Below are positions 36,309 through 46,437 of a DNA stretch of 64,000 nucleotides, one piece after another. Both the position numbers and the translations under genes were made by a program. The notes under the pieces are model-generated. The model did not search any database. It was not told the DNA's origin and worked only from the letters and a program-made list of their open reading frames with translations. The stretch lies in NCBI GenBank assembly GCA_026692865.1, contig JAPLNI010000057.1, forward strand, positions 186,001 to 250,000, in the 5' to 3' direction. Origin of the DNA: Planctomycetota bacterium (GTDB taxonomy: Bacteria > Planctomycetota > Planctomycetia > Pirellulales > Pirellulaceae). Within the stretch, counting starts at the first letter, position 1. Every line of letters begins with the position of its first letter.

Positions 36309-38012
36309 TCAATCTGCGTCATCTTCGAGAATCGCTTTACTTTCGGTTCGAGCCTCTTTCACTCGTGGTGGAACGGCGAGTTTCACAACCGTTAAATCTC
36401 TAGAAAGAGTTAGCCAATTCAACGCGATGACCATACTAGAGAAGAGAAGTAGTGCTTCTAAAGCGCCTGAAGGAAGCTTATGACTGTCGACGATCGACCA
36501 AGGTATGTTCGCGATTGAATACCATTCGAAGGTAGGTGTATTCGTGTTCGATTCCAACGTCGACAAGTACAAGGTGCCTGCAATCCCAATAAACTGAAAA
36601 AGCAACAGCAGAACAATCCCAAGCACAAATCGGTTTGCACGATTCTTCGCGAAGCAGACCATGAATAAACGGACAAGCCCCAAATAAAACGCCAGCCAAC
36701 ACCAAACCATTGTTCCAATGGTAATGCAATTGAGCTCGCCGTAGCCGCTTTGATAAGTCGCAATACCGCGTGTAGCTCCTCCTTGGTTCATGATAAGCCA
36801 CACCCAGAAGATCATTGACGACAAGATAACTCCGGCAAGGCACAAAAGAATAAACACGTATCCTGTTCCAGAACCAGGGTTTCCCCACGAAAGAAAAACC
36901 CGCTGTATCAACGTTGCCGGTAGCCGACGTCTTGATCGCGGCGTCAATACTCCTCGCTCGGAGACAAAGAAGACCCCCAAAACAGTCCAGTGCAAAGCTT
37001 GGGTGATGAAAAAGAAGCTCAGCATTTGTTCTGCCTCGCGAAAAACGCTCGCAGATCCTCGCCCAGTCGTCATCGAAATCATCATTCCAAATCCAGCGCC
37101 ACAAAGTCCAACCATGAAGAGACTTTGAAAAAATCCCCACCATCGGATAGTTGTCGAGTAATTTTCGCTCGCCATGCCGATAGCCGCCGATGCCGCCAAG
37201 ATGACAAGCACTACATAAGTCATGAGAAAGAGAAAGAACAAAAACATGGACGCAAACGCAATCTGCATATCAGGATCGCCACTCGTGTTCGCCATATCAA
37301 AAACGAACCCAGTCAGCATACCATACAACGTAAAAGCACCTGCGATGGTCAGTAGGATCATTGCAATCGAGATCAACGTTGAGTACCGACGTGCTCGATC
37401 TAAGGAACCCAGAAGTAGCCCTACAGCGATCAAAATCAAAGATCCGATAGCGATCGTGGCCAAAGGTAAAAAGATCGACATCCATGTCACGCCTCGCAGC
37501 AAATAAGTCAGTGCAAAACAAGGAGTAAGCGAGGCAAAGTAGAAGCCGCTTTGAACGCTCGCGACAGCTAGCTTCCCTAACACAATCTGAAATGAAGAAA
37601 GAGGCGAAAGCGTTAGAACGTCAAATGTCCCTTGCTCCAGTTCATTGGCCATCGACCGATACGCAGCATTCGGTACGACCACACAAGCTGGAATGACTAG
37701 GATAAAAATATATCCCGCAAGCAGATACCGGCCCGCCGGTTGAAAATAGATTGCAGGAACCGATGTCAGCACTGCAAAGAGCGTCCAACCTGCGATTGCG
37801 ACCATCAATAGTATAAACGTCCACTGGAACTGCCGACTCTTCAGCGATTGCCGCGTTTCTTTCACAAGAATGGGACTGCACCAATCACCTGCTCGAACAA
37901 GCCAACGATCGATAGACGACTCGCCATCGAGAAGCCTTCGAATTGTGGACGAATGTGTGATAGCGATCGGATCTGAGTCTGGAGTGCTCAGGCCTTCCGA
38001 AATCGTGCTCAT
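36309..38012 (-). CDS. ABC-2 type transporter permease
   Basis: 567 aa with about twelve hydrophobic segments. The N-terminal pattern PILVKETRQSLKSRQF followed by a first helix, then YRSMANELEQGTFDVLTLSPLSSFQIVLGK, is typical of ABC-2/NatB-type exporter permeases. It overlaps the ATPase gene by ATGA (38009-38012). Substrate unknown; related systems export peptides, polysaccharides or act in gliding-type complexes. Confidence 0.87.
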   Translation of the reverse strand: MSTISEGLSTPDSDPIAITHSSTIRRLLDGESSIDRWLVRAGDWCSPILVKETRQSLKSRQFQWTFILLMVAIAGWTLFAVLTSVPAIYFQPAGRYLLAGYIFILVIPACVVVPNAAYRSMANELEQGTFDVLTLSPLSSFQIVLGKLAVASVQSGFYFASLTPCFALTYLLRGVTWMSIFLPLATIAIGSLILIAVGLLLGSLDRARRYSTLISIAMILLTIAGAFTLYGMLTGFVFDMANTSGDPDMQIAFASMFLFFLFLMTYVVLVILAASAAIGMASENYSTTIRWWGFFQSLFMVGLCGAGFGMMISMTTGRGSASVFREAEQMLSFFFITQALHWTVLGVFFVSERGVLTPRSRRRLPATLIQRVFLSWGNPGSGTGYVFILLCLAGVILSSMIFWVWLIMNQGGATRGIATYQSGYGELNCITIGTMVWCWLAFYLGLVRLFMVCFAKNRANRFVLGIVLLLLFQFIGIAGTLYLSTLESNTNTPTFEWYSIANIPWSIVDSHKLPSGALEALLLFSSMVIALNWLTLSRDLTVVKLAVPPRVKEARTESKAILEDDAD

Positions 38013-39067
38013 TGGACGGCTCCTGTTGTGATCTGCATGAAGACATCTTCAAGTGAGCGTTCTTTTGACGCAAATTCAATTACATCGAAATCTTGTTGAA
38101 TAAGTCCACGTAGGAGTCGCGATTGGTCCGCGACATCGCCTGCGAGTTGAAGAGAGATGGAATCGCCTTCGACTGTAACCAGCGACACGTGACTTTGACT
38201 GGAGAGCCACTGCGAAGCCTCTTCCATGCGCGAAACCAATCGCACGTGGACTTCACGACCGCTTGAAGAAGCTGCCTGAATATCGGCAACACTACCTACC
38301 GCTAACAATTTGCCTCGTTCAATGATTCCAACTTGATCGCACATCTCGGCAAGCTCGGTCAGAATGTGTGACGACACAAGGACCGCGACTCCTTCCTGTG
38401 CAAGCTGGTTAATCAATTGCCTCAATTCAATTCGCGCCCGCGGATCAAGTCCGTTGGCGGGTTCATCCAATATGAGGACCTTCGGTTGATGTACGATCGC
38501 GCGGCCTAGACACAAACGTTGCCGCATCCCCTTGGAGAGACCGCGAATACTCTTCGAAGCGATCTTATCAAGGCCTGTAAATGCGAGAGTCCGTTTGACT
38601 GCGTTGATCCGATCCTTACCTACAAGACCATAAGCACGAGCAAAAAAATCGAGATACTCGACGCAATCCATATTCGGATAAGTACCAAACCCATCGGGCA
38701 TGAAACCCATTCGTTTGCGAACGAGATCCGGATCATTGATGCTCGACAAACCATCGATCATGGCGTCCCCGTAGGTCGGCAGTTCCAGCGTCGCAAGAAT
38801 TCGCATCGATGTGGTTTTGCCAGCACCGTTGGGTCCGATAAATCCAAAGACCTGTCCCGCCATGACTTCAAAAGAAAGATCGCTTACCGCTTCGGTCTTT
38901 CCAAAGGTTCTATAAAGCCGGCGAACTTCAATCATGGGTGTCGATGCTTGATGAAATCCCTTTGCAAAAGTTGGTGTGTAGGCGATTGCATCGACCGCCG
39001 AAGAAACACTTCCCGATGGTAAGAAAGCACGGCTTGCTGACTCGCTTATATTGCTTTTGATTTGCAT
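38009..39067 (-). CDS. ABC transporter ATP-binding protein
   Basis: 352 aa from the ATG at 39067, 9 bp after the upstream stop; the frame is open to 39289 but that would overlap the neighbour by 214 bp. Walker A GPNGAGKTTS, signature LSKGMRQRL, Walker B VLILDEPANGLD and the switch His in SSHILTEL are all intact. The C-terminal 90 residues are the accessory domain of the CcmA/NatA-type ATPases. An N-terminal leader of about 45 residues before MIEVRRLYR is not conserved in the family, so the true start could be near 38935. Confidence 0.9.
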   Translation of the reverse strand: MQIKSNISESASRAFLPSGSVSSAVDAIAYTPTFAKGFHQASTPMIEVRRLYRTFGKTEAVSDLSFEVMAGQVFGFIGPNGAGKTTSMRILATLELPTYGDAMIDGLSSINDPDLVRKRMGFMPDGFGTYPNMDCVEYLDFFARAYGLVGKDRINAVKRTLAFTGLDKIASKSIRGLSKGMRQRLCLGRAIVHQPKVLILDEPANGLDPRARIELRQLINQLAQEGVAVLVSSHILTELAEMCDQVGIIERGKLLAVGSVADIQAASSSGREVHVRLVSRMEEASQWLSSQSHVSLVTVEGDSISLQLAGDVADQSRLLRGLIQQDFDVIEFASKERSLEDVFMQITTGAVQ

Positions 39068-39075
39068 CTTATCAA

Positions 39076-41241
39076 TCACCAACTTCCTGTCAGAACATGA
39101 AACGAATCTGACTCGCGGACCGTTTCGCGAAGTGGCTGATCGAGATAGGACGCACTGCGAAGAAGCAAAATAAATCCACCTGGATCCAGAAATTCGCCAC
39201 CATTCAACCACATCTCGAGTTTTCGCTCCATTTCGTTTCGAGTTACCTCCGACGAATTGTATTCGTTGCCGTATGAACTCACGATCCAAGCACCAATCGA
39301 GGGAGATCCGGTCGTTGGATAGCCGGGGGGAAACGCGAGTCGTTGCGAAAGCTTTCTGATATCAGTCAACGCCTTCGCCTTGACAACATCTGATAGAACT
39401 CCTCGTTCTCCCGCAGCGGTAGGGCCGACACTGCTGAGTTTAGAATTCTTGTCACAGAAGAACCCGAGAATCCAATCGTCTTTCATTACGTTTTGAATCT
39501 TCGTGAGCTTCCCGGTATCGGGTGTTATCACATAGTCAAAAGTGGGAAGCGAGTCCAAAGGCGTAGTCACCGTCCATTGGCATTGTGTTCGCGGTGTAAG
39601 AAATCCCGAGTAGGACTGGCTATTTGAACTCCAGTTCAAGCCGATGTTCAAAGGAGTTACAGATCTCCCGCGTCTCGTAAGAGTGTCGGGTGTTGGCCAC
39701 ACTTCGCTTCGTGAAGAGAAACTAATTTGGCGAGGAGGAAGCCCACTAAAGTAAGTCTGCCTGGAATGGCTTACGCCGCGCGATGTTGCTTGATTGACCC
39801 ACGTTGCCGATCGAACTCGAGCGTGAGTTTCAAATCCATCCTTCACCACCGAATACAGCAGGATTGCACCTGCAATTGTTATTGCAAGGGGCGGTAACAC
39901 TAAGAGCAACAATATGGGCCTTTGCAATCGGTGATGCGCAAACCATAGCAAAAGCGGACCAGCTAAGAACGCAAACGCGCATATGAAGATACTGAATCCA
40001 ATTACGGGCGGTTGCCCTACATGCGGAATGTACCAATCCATCACATGGCTCGCGCTTCGGGCGCTGAAGCCCGATCTGCTGAGACCGTTGAAAATGTTTT
40101 GCTGAAAAAAAGATAAGTCATTCTTCGAAAGCGCAATGCTTCCGAAACCGACTTCTATTGTTCTAAATCGCATTGCGTTTTCCGAATCTTGATTTTGATT
40201 CAACATAGGCTGCGGATGGTTTGGCGCGATCTGTTCAATCCAATCTTGCAACTTCGAATCAAGGCCCGATTCGTATTCGCAGTTGCTCACAACGAAAGTT
40301 CCACCAGCAAGTACATAATCATGAATCGCCGCTAGTCGCGCCAGATCAAGTTTTGCAAAATCTTGCGTGGAAACAATCAGTTCTGACCGAGAGGAGTACT
40401 CAAGCCAATTCGTGGGCAAGCGATCCACAACGGCAAGTCCAAAATTAGGGTGTACCCACTGGTTGCTCGCTATTAGCTCTCCCCAGTCATTCTTAAAGAG
40501 TTGCTCGGCATCGACAACGTTCCTCGCATTCGCTGTACCGACTACAGGTGCACTTTTTTGCCAGTCTACCACTAGCCGCGTTTGCACCGTCGCGTCACTC
40601 AGCAAGATCAAACCCGGAACCGGAACCTGATTTGGATTTACGTTTGTTCTCAACGTGATCGACTGGTGATTCTTAAGCTCCGAGAACAATCCAGGCAGCG
40701 ACCTACCATCTTGCGAAATTCGGACACGATAGTTGACCAAGATCCATCTTCCATCCTGCAAAGATAAATCTCCAAAAGGGACTAAAAATGGTGTGCGAGA
40801 TTCCGATAATCCAGAACTCAAAACAACGGGTACTGCCACTGAATAGCTTACCGACCCTGTAGTGTTGATATTAAGATCGAGCTGCAGTGACAAGTCAGCA
40901 GTAAATGGTGAACCATCCGCGTTTTGGAGAACGAGTTCCCAACCGTTGTAGCCTTCGGTTTCACTTCCAATGCCGTGCAAATAGCCAGATAGACCTAAGG
41001 TCTCTCCTAAAGACGGATCGCCGATGATCAGCGTGACTCGCTCGGATCGGTTGTTGATTTGTTTGTTGATTTGTTTGTTGATGGCAGCGTTCTGTTGCCC
41101 GTAAGCGTTCGGTTCCTTCAAGCCGATGAGGCAACAACTCAGAAACCAAACAAGCAATTTGCAACTATGCATCAGGTACTTAGATCTATGCCACCGTAAC
41201 TTTACAGCATTCTGCCGCGTCTCCTGCCCGTCAAAGCTCAT
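39076..41241 (-). CDS. Large membrane protein, partner of ABC-2 exporter
   Basis: 721 aa. A membrane segment near residue 30-45 (LLVWFLSCCLIGL), a periplasmic part with a Rossmann-like region (VLAGGTFVVSNCEYESGL) similar to the DUF4350/GldG class, two to three helices at about 385-450 (GFSIFICAFAFLAGPLLLWF, LLLLVLPPLAITIAGAILLY), and a C-terminal beta-rich domain. A small INKQINKQINN repeat from a 12-bp tandem (41045-41085) lies after the leader. The ATGA overlap with the upstream small gene and 9-bp gap to the ATPase gene show one operon. Function unknown; likely assembles with the exporter. Confidence 0.72.
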   Translation of the reverse strand: MSFDGQETRQNAVKLRWHRSKYLMHSCKLLVWFLSCCLIGLKEPNAYGQQNAAINKQINKQINNRSERVTLIIGDPSLGETLGLSGYLHGIGSETEGYNGWELVLQNADGSPFTADLSLQLDLNINTTGSVSYSVAVPVVLSSGLSESRTPFLVPFGDLSLQDGRWILVNYRVRISQDGRSLPGLFSELKNHQSITLRTNVNPNQVPVPGLILLSDATVQTRLVVDWQKSAPVVGTANARNVVDAEQLFKNDWGELIASNQWVHPNFGLAVVDRLPTNWLEYSSRSELIVSTQDFAKLDLARLAAIHDYVLAGGTFVVSNCEYESGLDSKLQDWIEQIAPNHPQPMLNQNQDSENAMRFRTIEVGFGSIALSKNDLSFFQQNIFNGLSRSGFSARSASHVMDWYIPHVGQPPVIGFSIFICAFAFLAGPLLLWFAHHRLQRPILLLLVLPPLAITIAGAILLYSVVKDGFETHARVRSATWVNQATSRGVSHSRQTYFSGLPPRQISFSSRSEVWPTPDTLTRRGRSVTPLNIGLNWSSNSQSYSGFLTPRTQCQWTVTTPLDSLPTFDYVITPDTGKLTKIQNVMKDDWILGFFCDKNSKLSSVGPTAAGERGVLSDVVKAKALTDIRKLSQRLAFPPGYPTTGSPSIGAWIVSSYGNEYNSSEVTRNEMERKLEMWLNGGEFLDPGGFILLLRSASYLDQPLRETVRESDSFHVLTGSW

Positions 41242-41528
41242 TCAGCACCTCGGTCGACAGGTGGAATGATTTGCGTTGGCAGACGGTCTTGAGCGAAAGG
41301 GCTGCTCCCGTCATCTGATTGATCATCTAGGTACTTGCCTAATTGTGCGAAGGGTAGCATGAGCACAAACGCAAAAGCAAAGAGAGTAAATGTGACTAAT
41401 AACATCGCCAGCATCGCCATCAAGGCAGAGACGATCACGCCGCGAGGTAGATTTTGAAAACATGCAATAACGACAGCAACAAGCGTCGTTATCACGAAAA
41501 TCATTCGGAGTGAGATTTGGTTGTGCAT
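41238..41528 (-). CDS. Small membrane protein, first gene of exporter operon
   Basis: 96 aa from the ATG at 41528, giving MHNQISLRMIFVITTLVAVV, the 'SLR' leader seen on many small planctomycete membrane proteins; the frame is open to 41627, but the extra 33 residues look non-coding. Two adjacent hydrophobic helices cover about residues 8-62 and a charged cytoplasmic tail ends in PPVDRGAE. Function unknown; translationally coupled to the large membrane protein downstream. Confidence 0.6.
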   Translation of the reverse strand: MHNQISLRMIFVITTLVAVVIACFQNLPRGVIVSALMAMLAMLLVTFTLFAFAFVLMLPFAQLGKYLDDQSDDGSSPFAQDRLPTQIIPPVDRGAE

Positions 41529-41631
41529 GATGGCGTGCATGTAATTGACAGTCGTCCAGGCCGCACCTATATGTATACCAAATAAATTACCGTTAATTTT
41601 ACAATTGCGATCCGATTCGGTTGTCAAATGA

Positions 41632-42675
41632 TTGGTCGAAGCACGGAAGCCTTACGAAAACATCATGGATTGTCTGCTATTGATGAAATTCACGAATTCT
41701 TTATTTGGGTTCCTCGGTAGTACTCCCCAAACCTACAAGCTTGATCGACTCCTTTTTCTACCTTGGATAATAGGCTTTGATATCGCGATTGTGTTTGTGT
41801 TAGCGAACTGCATTACTAGTCCCGTACAAGCTGATTTTCTTGTCGTACCGCCACCCAATGCGACGGTTCTTATGTCAGAGGAGGGGCCGCCGAATTCAAA
41901 TGTCGATCAAGTTGTGCTCCTTCAGAAGCCCAGTTTTTCTGGAAACTTCTACGGTCAATCTCGGACCTCCTTTTACGTCTCTGAGAATGGAAACATCAAT
42001 TTCGCCAACAATGATAGCTACTTTACTGATCGACTGGATTCTCCTGCTACTCAAAATCAATTCCCCGGTGGTTTAATCGCCCCTTTATGGGATGATGTAT
42101 TTCTCATAACAGGAACCAGAAATGCCGTGTTGGACCATTCAATTCCAGGAGATTTCTTGGCGGTTACTTGGAAAAACGTAAGTTTGTTTCTCGATACTCC
42201 GGGTGGTGCTTTCGCAGGAGAATCGCAACGAAGCATGCAAGTGGTTTGGTTCGAACGTAGCATGAATTATCGAGGCTTTAACTTCCTCAAGGACGACCTA
42301 GCTTTTAGCTACGTCCCTTATCAAGATACCGATCCAAAGTTTGGGGAGATCGCTGCAACGGTTGGTGTGGCTGACGGTGGCTCGCGTTATACGGCTTTAC
42401 CGCCAAGCGTGATCGGTGGTGATGGTACGGGAGGAGCTATAGACAATGCGGGCACGAATCGGCTTGCATTATCGGAGAACAGCTTCTTGTTGTTTCGTCC
42501 TCAGTACGATTCATTCACTAATAATGTTTCCGGCTATGTTTCGAGCTTGGAGTTCGTCACGGCGATACCAGAACCGAACACGAGTCTATTGTGTAGCTTT
42601 GCGATGATCACGGTGTTATCGGTAAAGGTCGTCAGTCGATTTGCTTACAAAAGACGAGTACGAACGCGGGCTTAA
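41632..42675 (+). CDS. Secreted PEP-CTERM protein with NIDO-like domain
   Basis: 347 aa; internal ATGs at 41665 and 41683 could also serve. A hydrophobic leader ends in FVLANCITSPVQA, then a beta-rich domain with YVSENGNINFANNDSYF and GGLIAPLWDDVFL resembles the nidogen-like (NIDO) fold. The C-terminus AIPEPNTSLLCSF, a hydrophobic stretch and KRRVRTR form a PEP-CTERM sorting signal, which in known systems is cleaved by an exosortase. No exosortase gene is in the window. Confidence 0.83.
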   Translation: MVEARKPYENIMDCLLLMKFTNSLFGFLGSTPQTYKLDRLLFLPWIIGFDIAIVFVLANCITSPVQADFLVVPPPNATVLMSEEGPPNSNVDQVVLLQKPSFSGNFYGQSRTSFYVSENGNINFANNDSYFTDRLDSPATQNQFPGGLIAPLWDDVFLITGTRNAVLDHSIPGDFLAVTWKNVSLFLDTPGGAFAGESQRSMQVVWFERSMNYRGFNFLKDDLAFSYVPYQDTDPKFGEIAATVGVADGGSRYTALPPSVIGGDGTGGAIDNAGTNRLALSENSFLLFRPQYDSFTNNVSGYVSSLEFVTAIPEPNTSLLCSFAMITVLSVKVVSRFAYKRRVRTRA

Positions 42676-42736
42676 GTATGTAGCCGGACTCTTAAGAATT
42701 CGTTCGTTAAGGAAAATACAAGTGAAGGATGAATTC

Positions 42737-42758
42737 GGCAGAAGTCTTACGACTTCTG
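42737..42758. repeat. Perfect 9-bp-arm hairpin between convergent genes
   Basis: GCAGAAGTC (42737-42745), loop TTAC, GACTTCTGC (42750-42758). It lies between the stops of the PEP-CTERM gene and the Ig-like gene. It may be a short REP-type element and may help to end transcription from both sides, though no T-run follows. Confidence 0.65.
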
Positions 42759-42791
42759 CTACGGTTGCTATTGGAAATCCAACTTGTTGGG

Positions 42792-44516
42792 CTAATTCTT
42801 GCTTGCGGAGTTTTCCAAATCGGTAACTGTGAAGACTTGTTTGGCGGTGATCGGTTTATCTTGGTTAAGGATTTCACAAGCGAGCTGATACTCGCCGGGT
42901 ATCATTGGTCCTTCCATTCGAAACTCAAGCTTTGAAGTCGATTTGGGCATGAGCCAGCGACCAAAGCCACTTGGGATCGCCATGCGACGACCGTTAGAAT
43001 CGACAATCGTTAAAAGAGCTTGCAGCGGAAGATGGGTATCTCCACCGTTTTTTAATGTCGTCACGAAGCCTGGATAAACGCCATCAACTACCCATTCCAG
43101 TGGCGTCATGGTGACGATTGGTGACTCGGGTTGTTTGAGCACGATAGCCAACGGAAGCTCTTTCGTTTCTTTGTAATCCCGACTGTCGCTTTTGGAACTG
43201 ACGACTAGCTTCCCGTATTGCACTGCATCACCACTGGCAGATTGACTTCGCAATGTGACGGACAGCTTGCGACTCCCGTTTGGTGGTAGCTGTATCTCGC
43301 TGGGTTGGATTAAGGCAGCTTCCATGGGCAGTTGGTTTGCCCCAAAGGCGGAGAGCGTAATTGATTTTGTGTCTTTACCCGAGTTCTTGAGCAGAATGGT
43401 CTGACGTCGACTGCCACCACGAGCTTGCGAAAGCTCGACCTGAGCGGGTGATACTTGCAAATCTTCTCCAACTTGCGCGATCAAGACCTCTTGAGCAGGA
43501 AAATCTTGTGCAACGACACTGATCGGCAAAGTCTTATTATCGACAACGCGATCTTCAAAGATCAATTCCAAGTCGACTTCATACTGACCACCTGCAATCG
43601 CTTCAGGAAGCAACTCCTCCATCCGAATACGACTCTTAGGAAGTATTCTTCCGAGGTAACGCGTATCATCTTGAATACTTGCTCGAACCGGTAATACCAA
43701 GCGAAGTGGCTTGAAAGATCGATCGCTTGGCGATGAACGAATCCTAGCTCGCAACTCGAACTCAAACGCAGTCCCTGTAGGATTGGAAACGACCGCTTGC
43801 AGTCTTGGGCGACCGTCAAGCGGCGTCATTCGAACTTCTTCGACTTGAATTTGATGACCTTGTTCGCCTCGAACACCTTCAACGACCATGTCTAACCTCA
43901 GTACGTACTGCGTCACGAATCGTATGCCAGCTTGTGTTTTTTGACTCCCGTCTGGATTGAACTGCGGAGTGATATCGTTGCCTCGACCAACATCGCGCAC
44001 CAAGATCCCGAACGAATGGTATTTGGATTCGCCTCGTGGCACTTGTACCAAGCCTTCAATGATGCTGGGCTTGTCCGCTTGCAAGGTCATCTTGTCCGGC
44101 GAAACAAGCCTAATGAGTTCAGTTATGTCGGCTTTTTCATCGTGAAAGATCTGTCCATTCATCTCTTGTCGAAGTCCAACGATCGAGACTTCGACTTGTG
44201 CATCGCGATTAGCAGATTCAATCTTGAATTGAAATGGAATAACCTCATTAGAGCGACCTTCAATTCGATGTGAAAGAGGTTCAATTGCAAAGGCTGGCTC
44301 GAAGCTTTGCGTTACTGAAATCTCACGTGGCGGGTCGCGTCGCGTTGTACTCGTTGGTCGTCCGACTTGCGCTTTTGTAGCCGGTTTCGGTTGTGCAATT
44401 ACGGGATCGACAAAGAGATGAAAAAGAAAAACTACGGCGGCCAGGTTTATTATGAACTTCACATGCAAGCGTGATAGTCCAATAGCTTCTGATTGTTTAA
44501 TCAATGCATGCGTCAT
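42792..44516 (-). CDS. Secreted Ig-like multidomain protein
   Basis: 574 aa with an N-terminal hydrophobic leader (IINLAAVVFLFHLFVDPVIAQ). The remainder is a chain of beta-sandwich domains: an N-terminal one (FAIEPLSHRIEGRSNEVIPF, VQVPRGESKYHSFGILVRD), a middle region (VVSNPTGTAFEFELRARI) and CARDB/COG1470-like domains (VELSQARGGSRRQTILLKNS, GFVTTLKNGGDTHLPLQALL). The first domain recalls DUF916-type proteins that act with secreted WxL proteins in other bacteria; that likeness is weak. It follows the secretin gene by 56 bp on the same strand, so it probably works with it at the envelope. Confidence 0.68.
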   Translation of the reverse strand: MTHALIKQSEAIGLSRLHVKFIINLAAVVFLFHLFVDPVIAQPKPATKAQVGRPTSTTRRDPPREISVTQSFEPAFAIEPLSHRIEGRSNEVIPFQFKIESANRDAQVEVSIVGLRQEMNGQIFHDEKADITELIRLVSPDKMTLQADKPSIIEGLVQVPRGESKYHSFGILVRDVGRGNDITPQFNPDGSQKTQAGIRFVTQYVLRLDMVVEGVRGEQGHQIQVEEVRMTPLDGRPRLQAVVSNPTGTAFEFELRARIRSSPSDRSFKPLRLVLPVRASIQDDTRYLGRILPKSRIRMEELLPEAIAGGQYEVDLELIFEDRVVDNKTLPISVVAQDFPAQEVLIAQVGEDLQVSPAQVELSQARGGSRRQTILLKNSGKDTKSITLSAFGANQLPMEAALIQPSEIQLPPNGSRKLSVTLRSQSASGDAVQYGKLVVSSKSDSRDYKETKELPLAIVLKQPESPIVTMTPLEWVVDGVYPGFVTTLKNGGDTHLPLQALLTIVDSNGRRMAIPSGFGRWLMPKSTSKLEFRMEGPMIPGEYQLACEILNQDKPITAKQVFTVTDLENSASKN

Positions 44517-44572
44517 GAAAATTTTACTCCATTCATATTTCTTTAATTCAATTTCCGTACTTGGCTATCGAT

Positions 44573-46183
44573 TTATTTCTCGTTCAATACACACGGTTGG
44601 TCGTTTACGATTCGAGGAGAGATGAAAATTGCCACCTCGGCATCTTGCTCTTGCTTTTCAATTGTCTGGAAAAGCTTTCCTGCAATCGGGATTCGGCTGA
44701 GCCCCGGGATGCGGTTGATTCGATCGACTGTCTGGCGTTGCACAAGCCCGCCGATGACAATCGTTTGTCCGTCGCGGACGTTGACGTCGGTCGACACGAC
44801 ACGACGATTGATAATCGGATAGGGATTCGCAGTCAACTCCGACCGCGAATCGCTTGTTCGAATGTCTTCACTAACTTCGGCTTTACTGATTTTCACTGAG
44901 ATCATGTCGCCGTGTACGCGCGGAATAATCTCCAGGCTTATGCCTGCTTCGACCTTTTGAATGTTCTGCTGAAACAGTAGGCTATTGTTATTAGGTTGAA
45001 GGCTGAAGAAGGTTTCGCGATTGATCGAGATGTTCGCTTTCTCACCATCTTTCGCAGTGACACGCGGTGCTGCTCGAATTGTAATATAGCCCTCGGATGC
45101 AAGTAAACGCACGAAGGCAGAAGTGACTGCGAAGTCCGAGAAGGCGTTGCTGACCCCTTGCTTGCTAGTGGCGCCTGAGAAAGTCAGCCCAGTCAAACCG
45201 GCTTTTAGAGAATCGACTCCTTCAACACCGACGACGTGCCCCCAATCAAGTCCGAATCGAAAGCCACTATCAGGGCTCACCACACAAACAATCGCTTCGA
45301 GTTCAATTTGTGGGACCGGAGCATCGAGTTCACGCAATCGCTCGATCAAATCGTCTCCGATGGCCTTCGGTGCATCGACCACGATTATATTGCGTTCGGT
45401 TGACGATTGAAGATAGGGCTTGAAGCGTGCGGGAAGGAGTGACGTGAGCTTGGCAACGTCGTGGAAGTTGGGTGAATATTGGTATCGCTGCGAGATTAGA
45501 TAGAAAAGAGGCGAATCGGGATCGGGGGGGGCGACCAGATATTTTTCGCCATGCTGTGCGTAAACCAGGCCAACCGGTAAAAGTATTTTTTCCAAGGCTT
45601 GCTCGAAGTACTCATCCTGTATCTGAGCACTAGTGACTCCCCCGACCGTCTCGTCGATGACGACTTCAATACCAGCCGCCGTCGCCAGAATTTGGATCGC
45701 TTCGCGGATGTCTGTTTGCTCAAAAACTTCGGAAACCCGAATAGACGATATAGCGGGTGACGCGATGATCTCCTCGGCAGTGGCTAAGACTACCTGGCCA
45801 GTATCTTGGCCTGAGAACTGGCTCGGTGACGGGCTGTTGTGTGATGGACCTATTGGCAAAGATTTCGGCCTTGGAGAGCCGTGGATGTTTGCCGCGCCAA
45901 GGTCCATGGAATCGCAATGTTCCGGCATCTTGGTTCGCTTGGCTCCGGCTTCACGCAACCGGGGCTGTTCCTCCTGAGAGCACGAACATGCGTTCAATTC
46001 CGAATGAAACGATAATGCCTGCTGAATTACCGGGGGCCTTGCAGCGGCTGCGCAGAGTGCCTCGCCGTATAAATCCTCAACTGTTTTGCGATGAATTTGT
46101 TCCTGCCCGTGACATCCGACGAGGCAACAAAGGAGCAATAGCACCAACTTGCATCTTCGTGTTTTGAAAAGATCACCTAACAA
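44573..46183 (-). CDS. Secretin-like lipoprotein (GspD/PilQ family)
   Basis: 536 aa. Lipobox LVGC near residue 23 predicts lipidation at the outer membrane. Residues about 155-230 form an N1/STN-like domain (IREAIQILATAAGIEVVIDE), about 240-295 an N-type ring domain (NIIVVDAPKAIGDDLIERL), and about 300-530 the secretin core (ASEGYITIRAAPRVTAKDG, VEAGISLEIIPRV, DGQTIVIGGLVQRQT, VAIFISPRIV). In known systems secretins form outer-membrane gates for type II secretion, pili or phage. No ATPase, pseudopilin or inner-membrane partner is next to it, so the gate's machinery must lie elsewhere or differ. Confidence 0.9.
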   Translation of the reverse strand: MLGDLFKTRRCKLVLLLLCCLVGCHGQEQIHRKTVEDLYGEALCAAAARPPVIQQALSFHSELNACSCSQEEQPRLREAGAKRTKMPEHCDSMDLGAANIHGSPRPKSLPIGPSHNSPSPSQFSGQDTGQVVLATAEEIIASPAISSIRVSEVFEQTDIREAIQILATAAGIEVVIDETVGGVTSAQIQDEYFEQALEKILLPVGLVYAQHGEKYLVAPPDPDSPLFYLISQRYQYSPNFHDVAKLTSLLPARFKPYLQSSTERNIIVVDAPKAIGDDLIERLRELDAPVPQIELEAIVCVVSPDSGFRFGLDWGHVVGVEGVDSLKAGLTGLTFSGATSKQGVSNAFSDFAVTSAFVRLLASEGYITIRAAPRVTAKDGEKANISINRETFFSLQPNNNSLLFQQNIQKVEAGISLEIIPRVHGDMISVKISKAEVSEDIRTSDSRSELTANPYPIINRRVVSTDVNVRDGQTIVIGGLVQRQTVDRINRIPGLSRIPIAGKLFQTIEKQEQDAEVAIFISPRIVNDQPCVLNEK

Positions 46184-46308
46184 CAGTTTTGCCCGAAAAA
46201 TTAAATATCATGCTGTCTCTTCATTTGTTACACCGGCTTTTACAAACATTCATAAGTTGCGGCAAGCCGAATGTTCGCTTAGCCGAAAACAGTGTTCCTA
46301 ATGAACGC

Positions 46309-46350
46309 AAAAAAGCCCCCGTAATTCGGCATTCACCGAACAGCGGGGGC
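46309..46350 (-). terminator. Rho-independent terminator after the secreted beta-protein gene
   Basis: GCCCCCG (46315-46321) pairs with CGGGGGC (46344-46350), with an inner TTCGG/CCGAA stem; TTTTTTG follows on the minus strand. It separates the 173-aa secreted protein from the secretin gene and may let the former be expressed much more. Confidence 0.85.
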
Positions 46351-46437
46351 ATTTGGAGGTTTTTGTTGACGAGCTCAGATATTGCCCGAATGTCGGTTTA
46401 GTTTTTATATTCGACGATCTTCAGCTTAAGCCGCATA

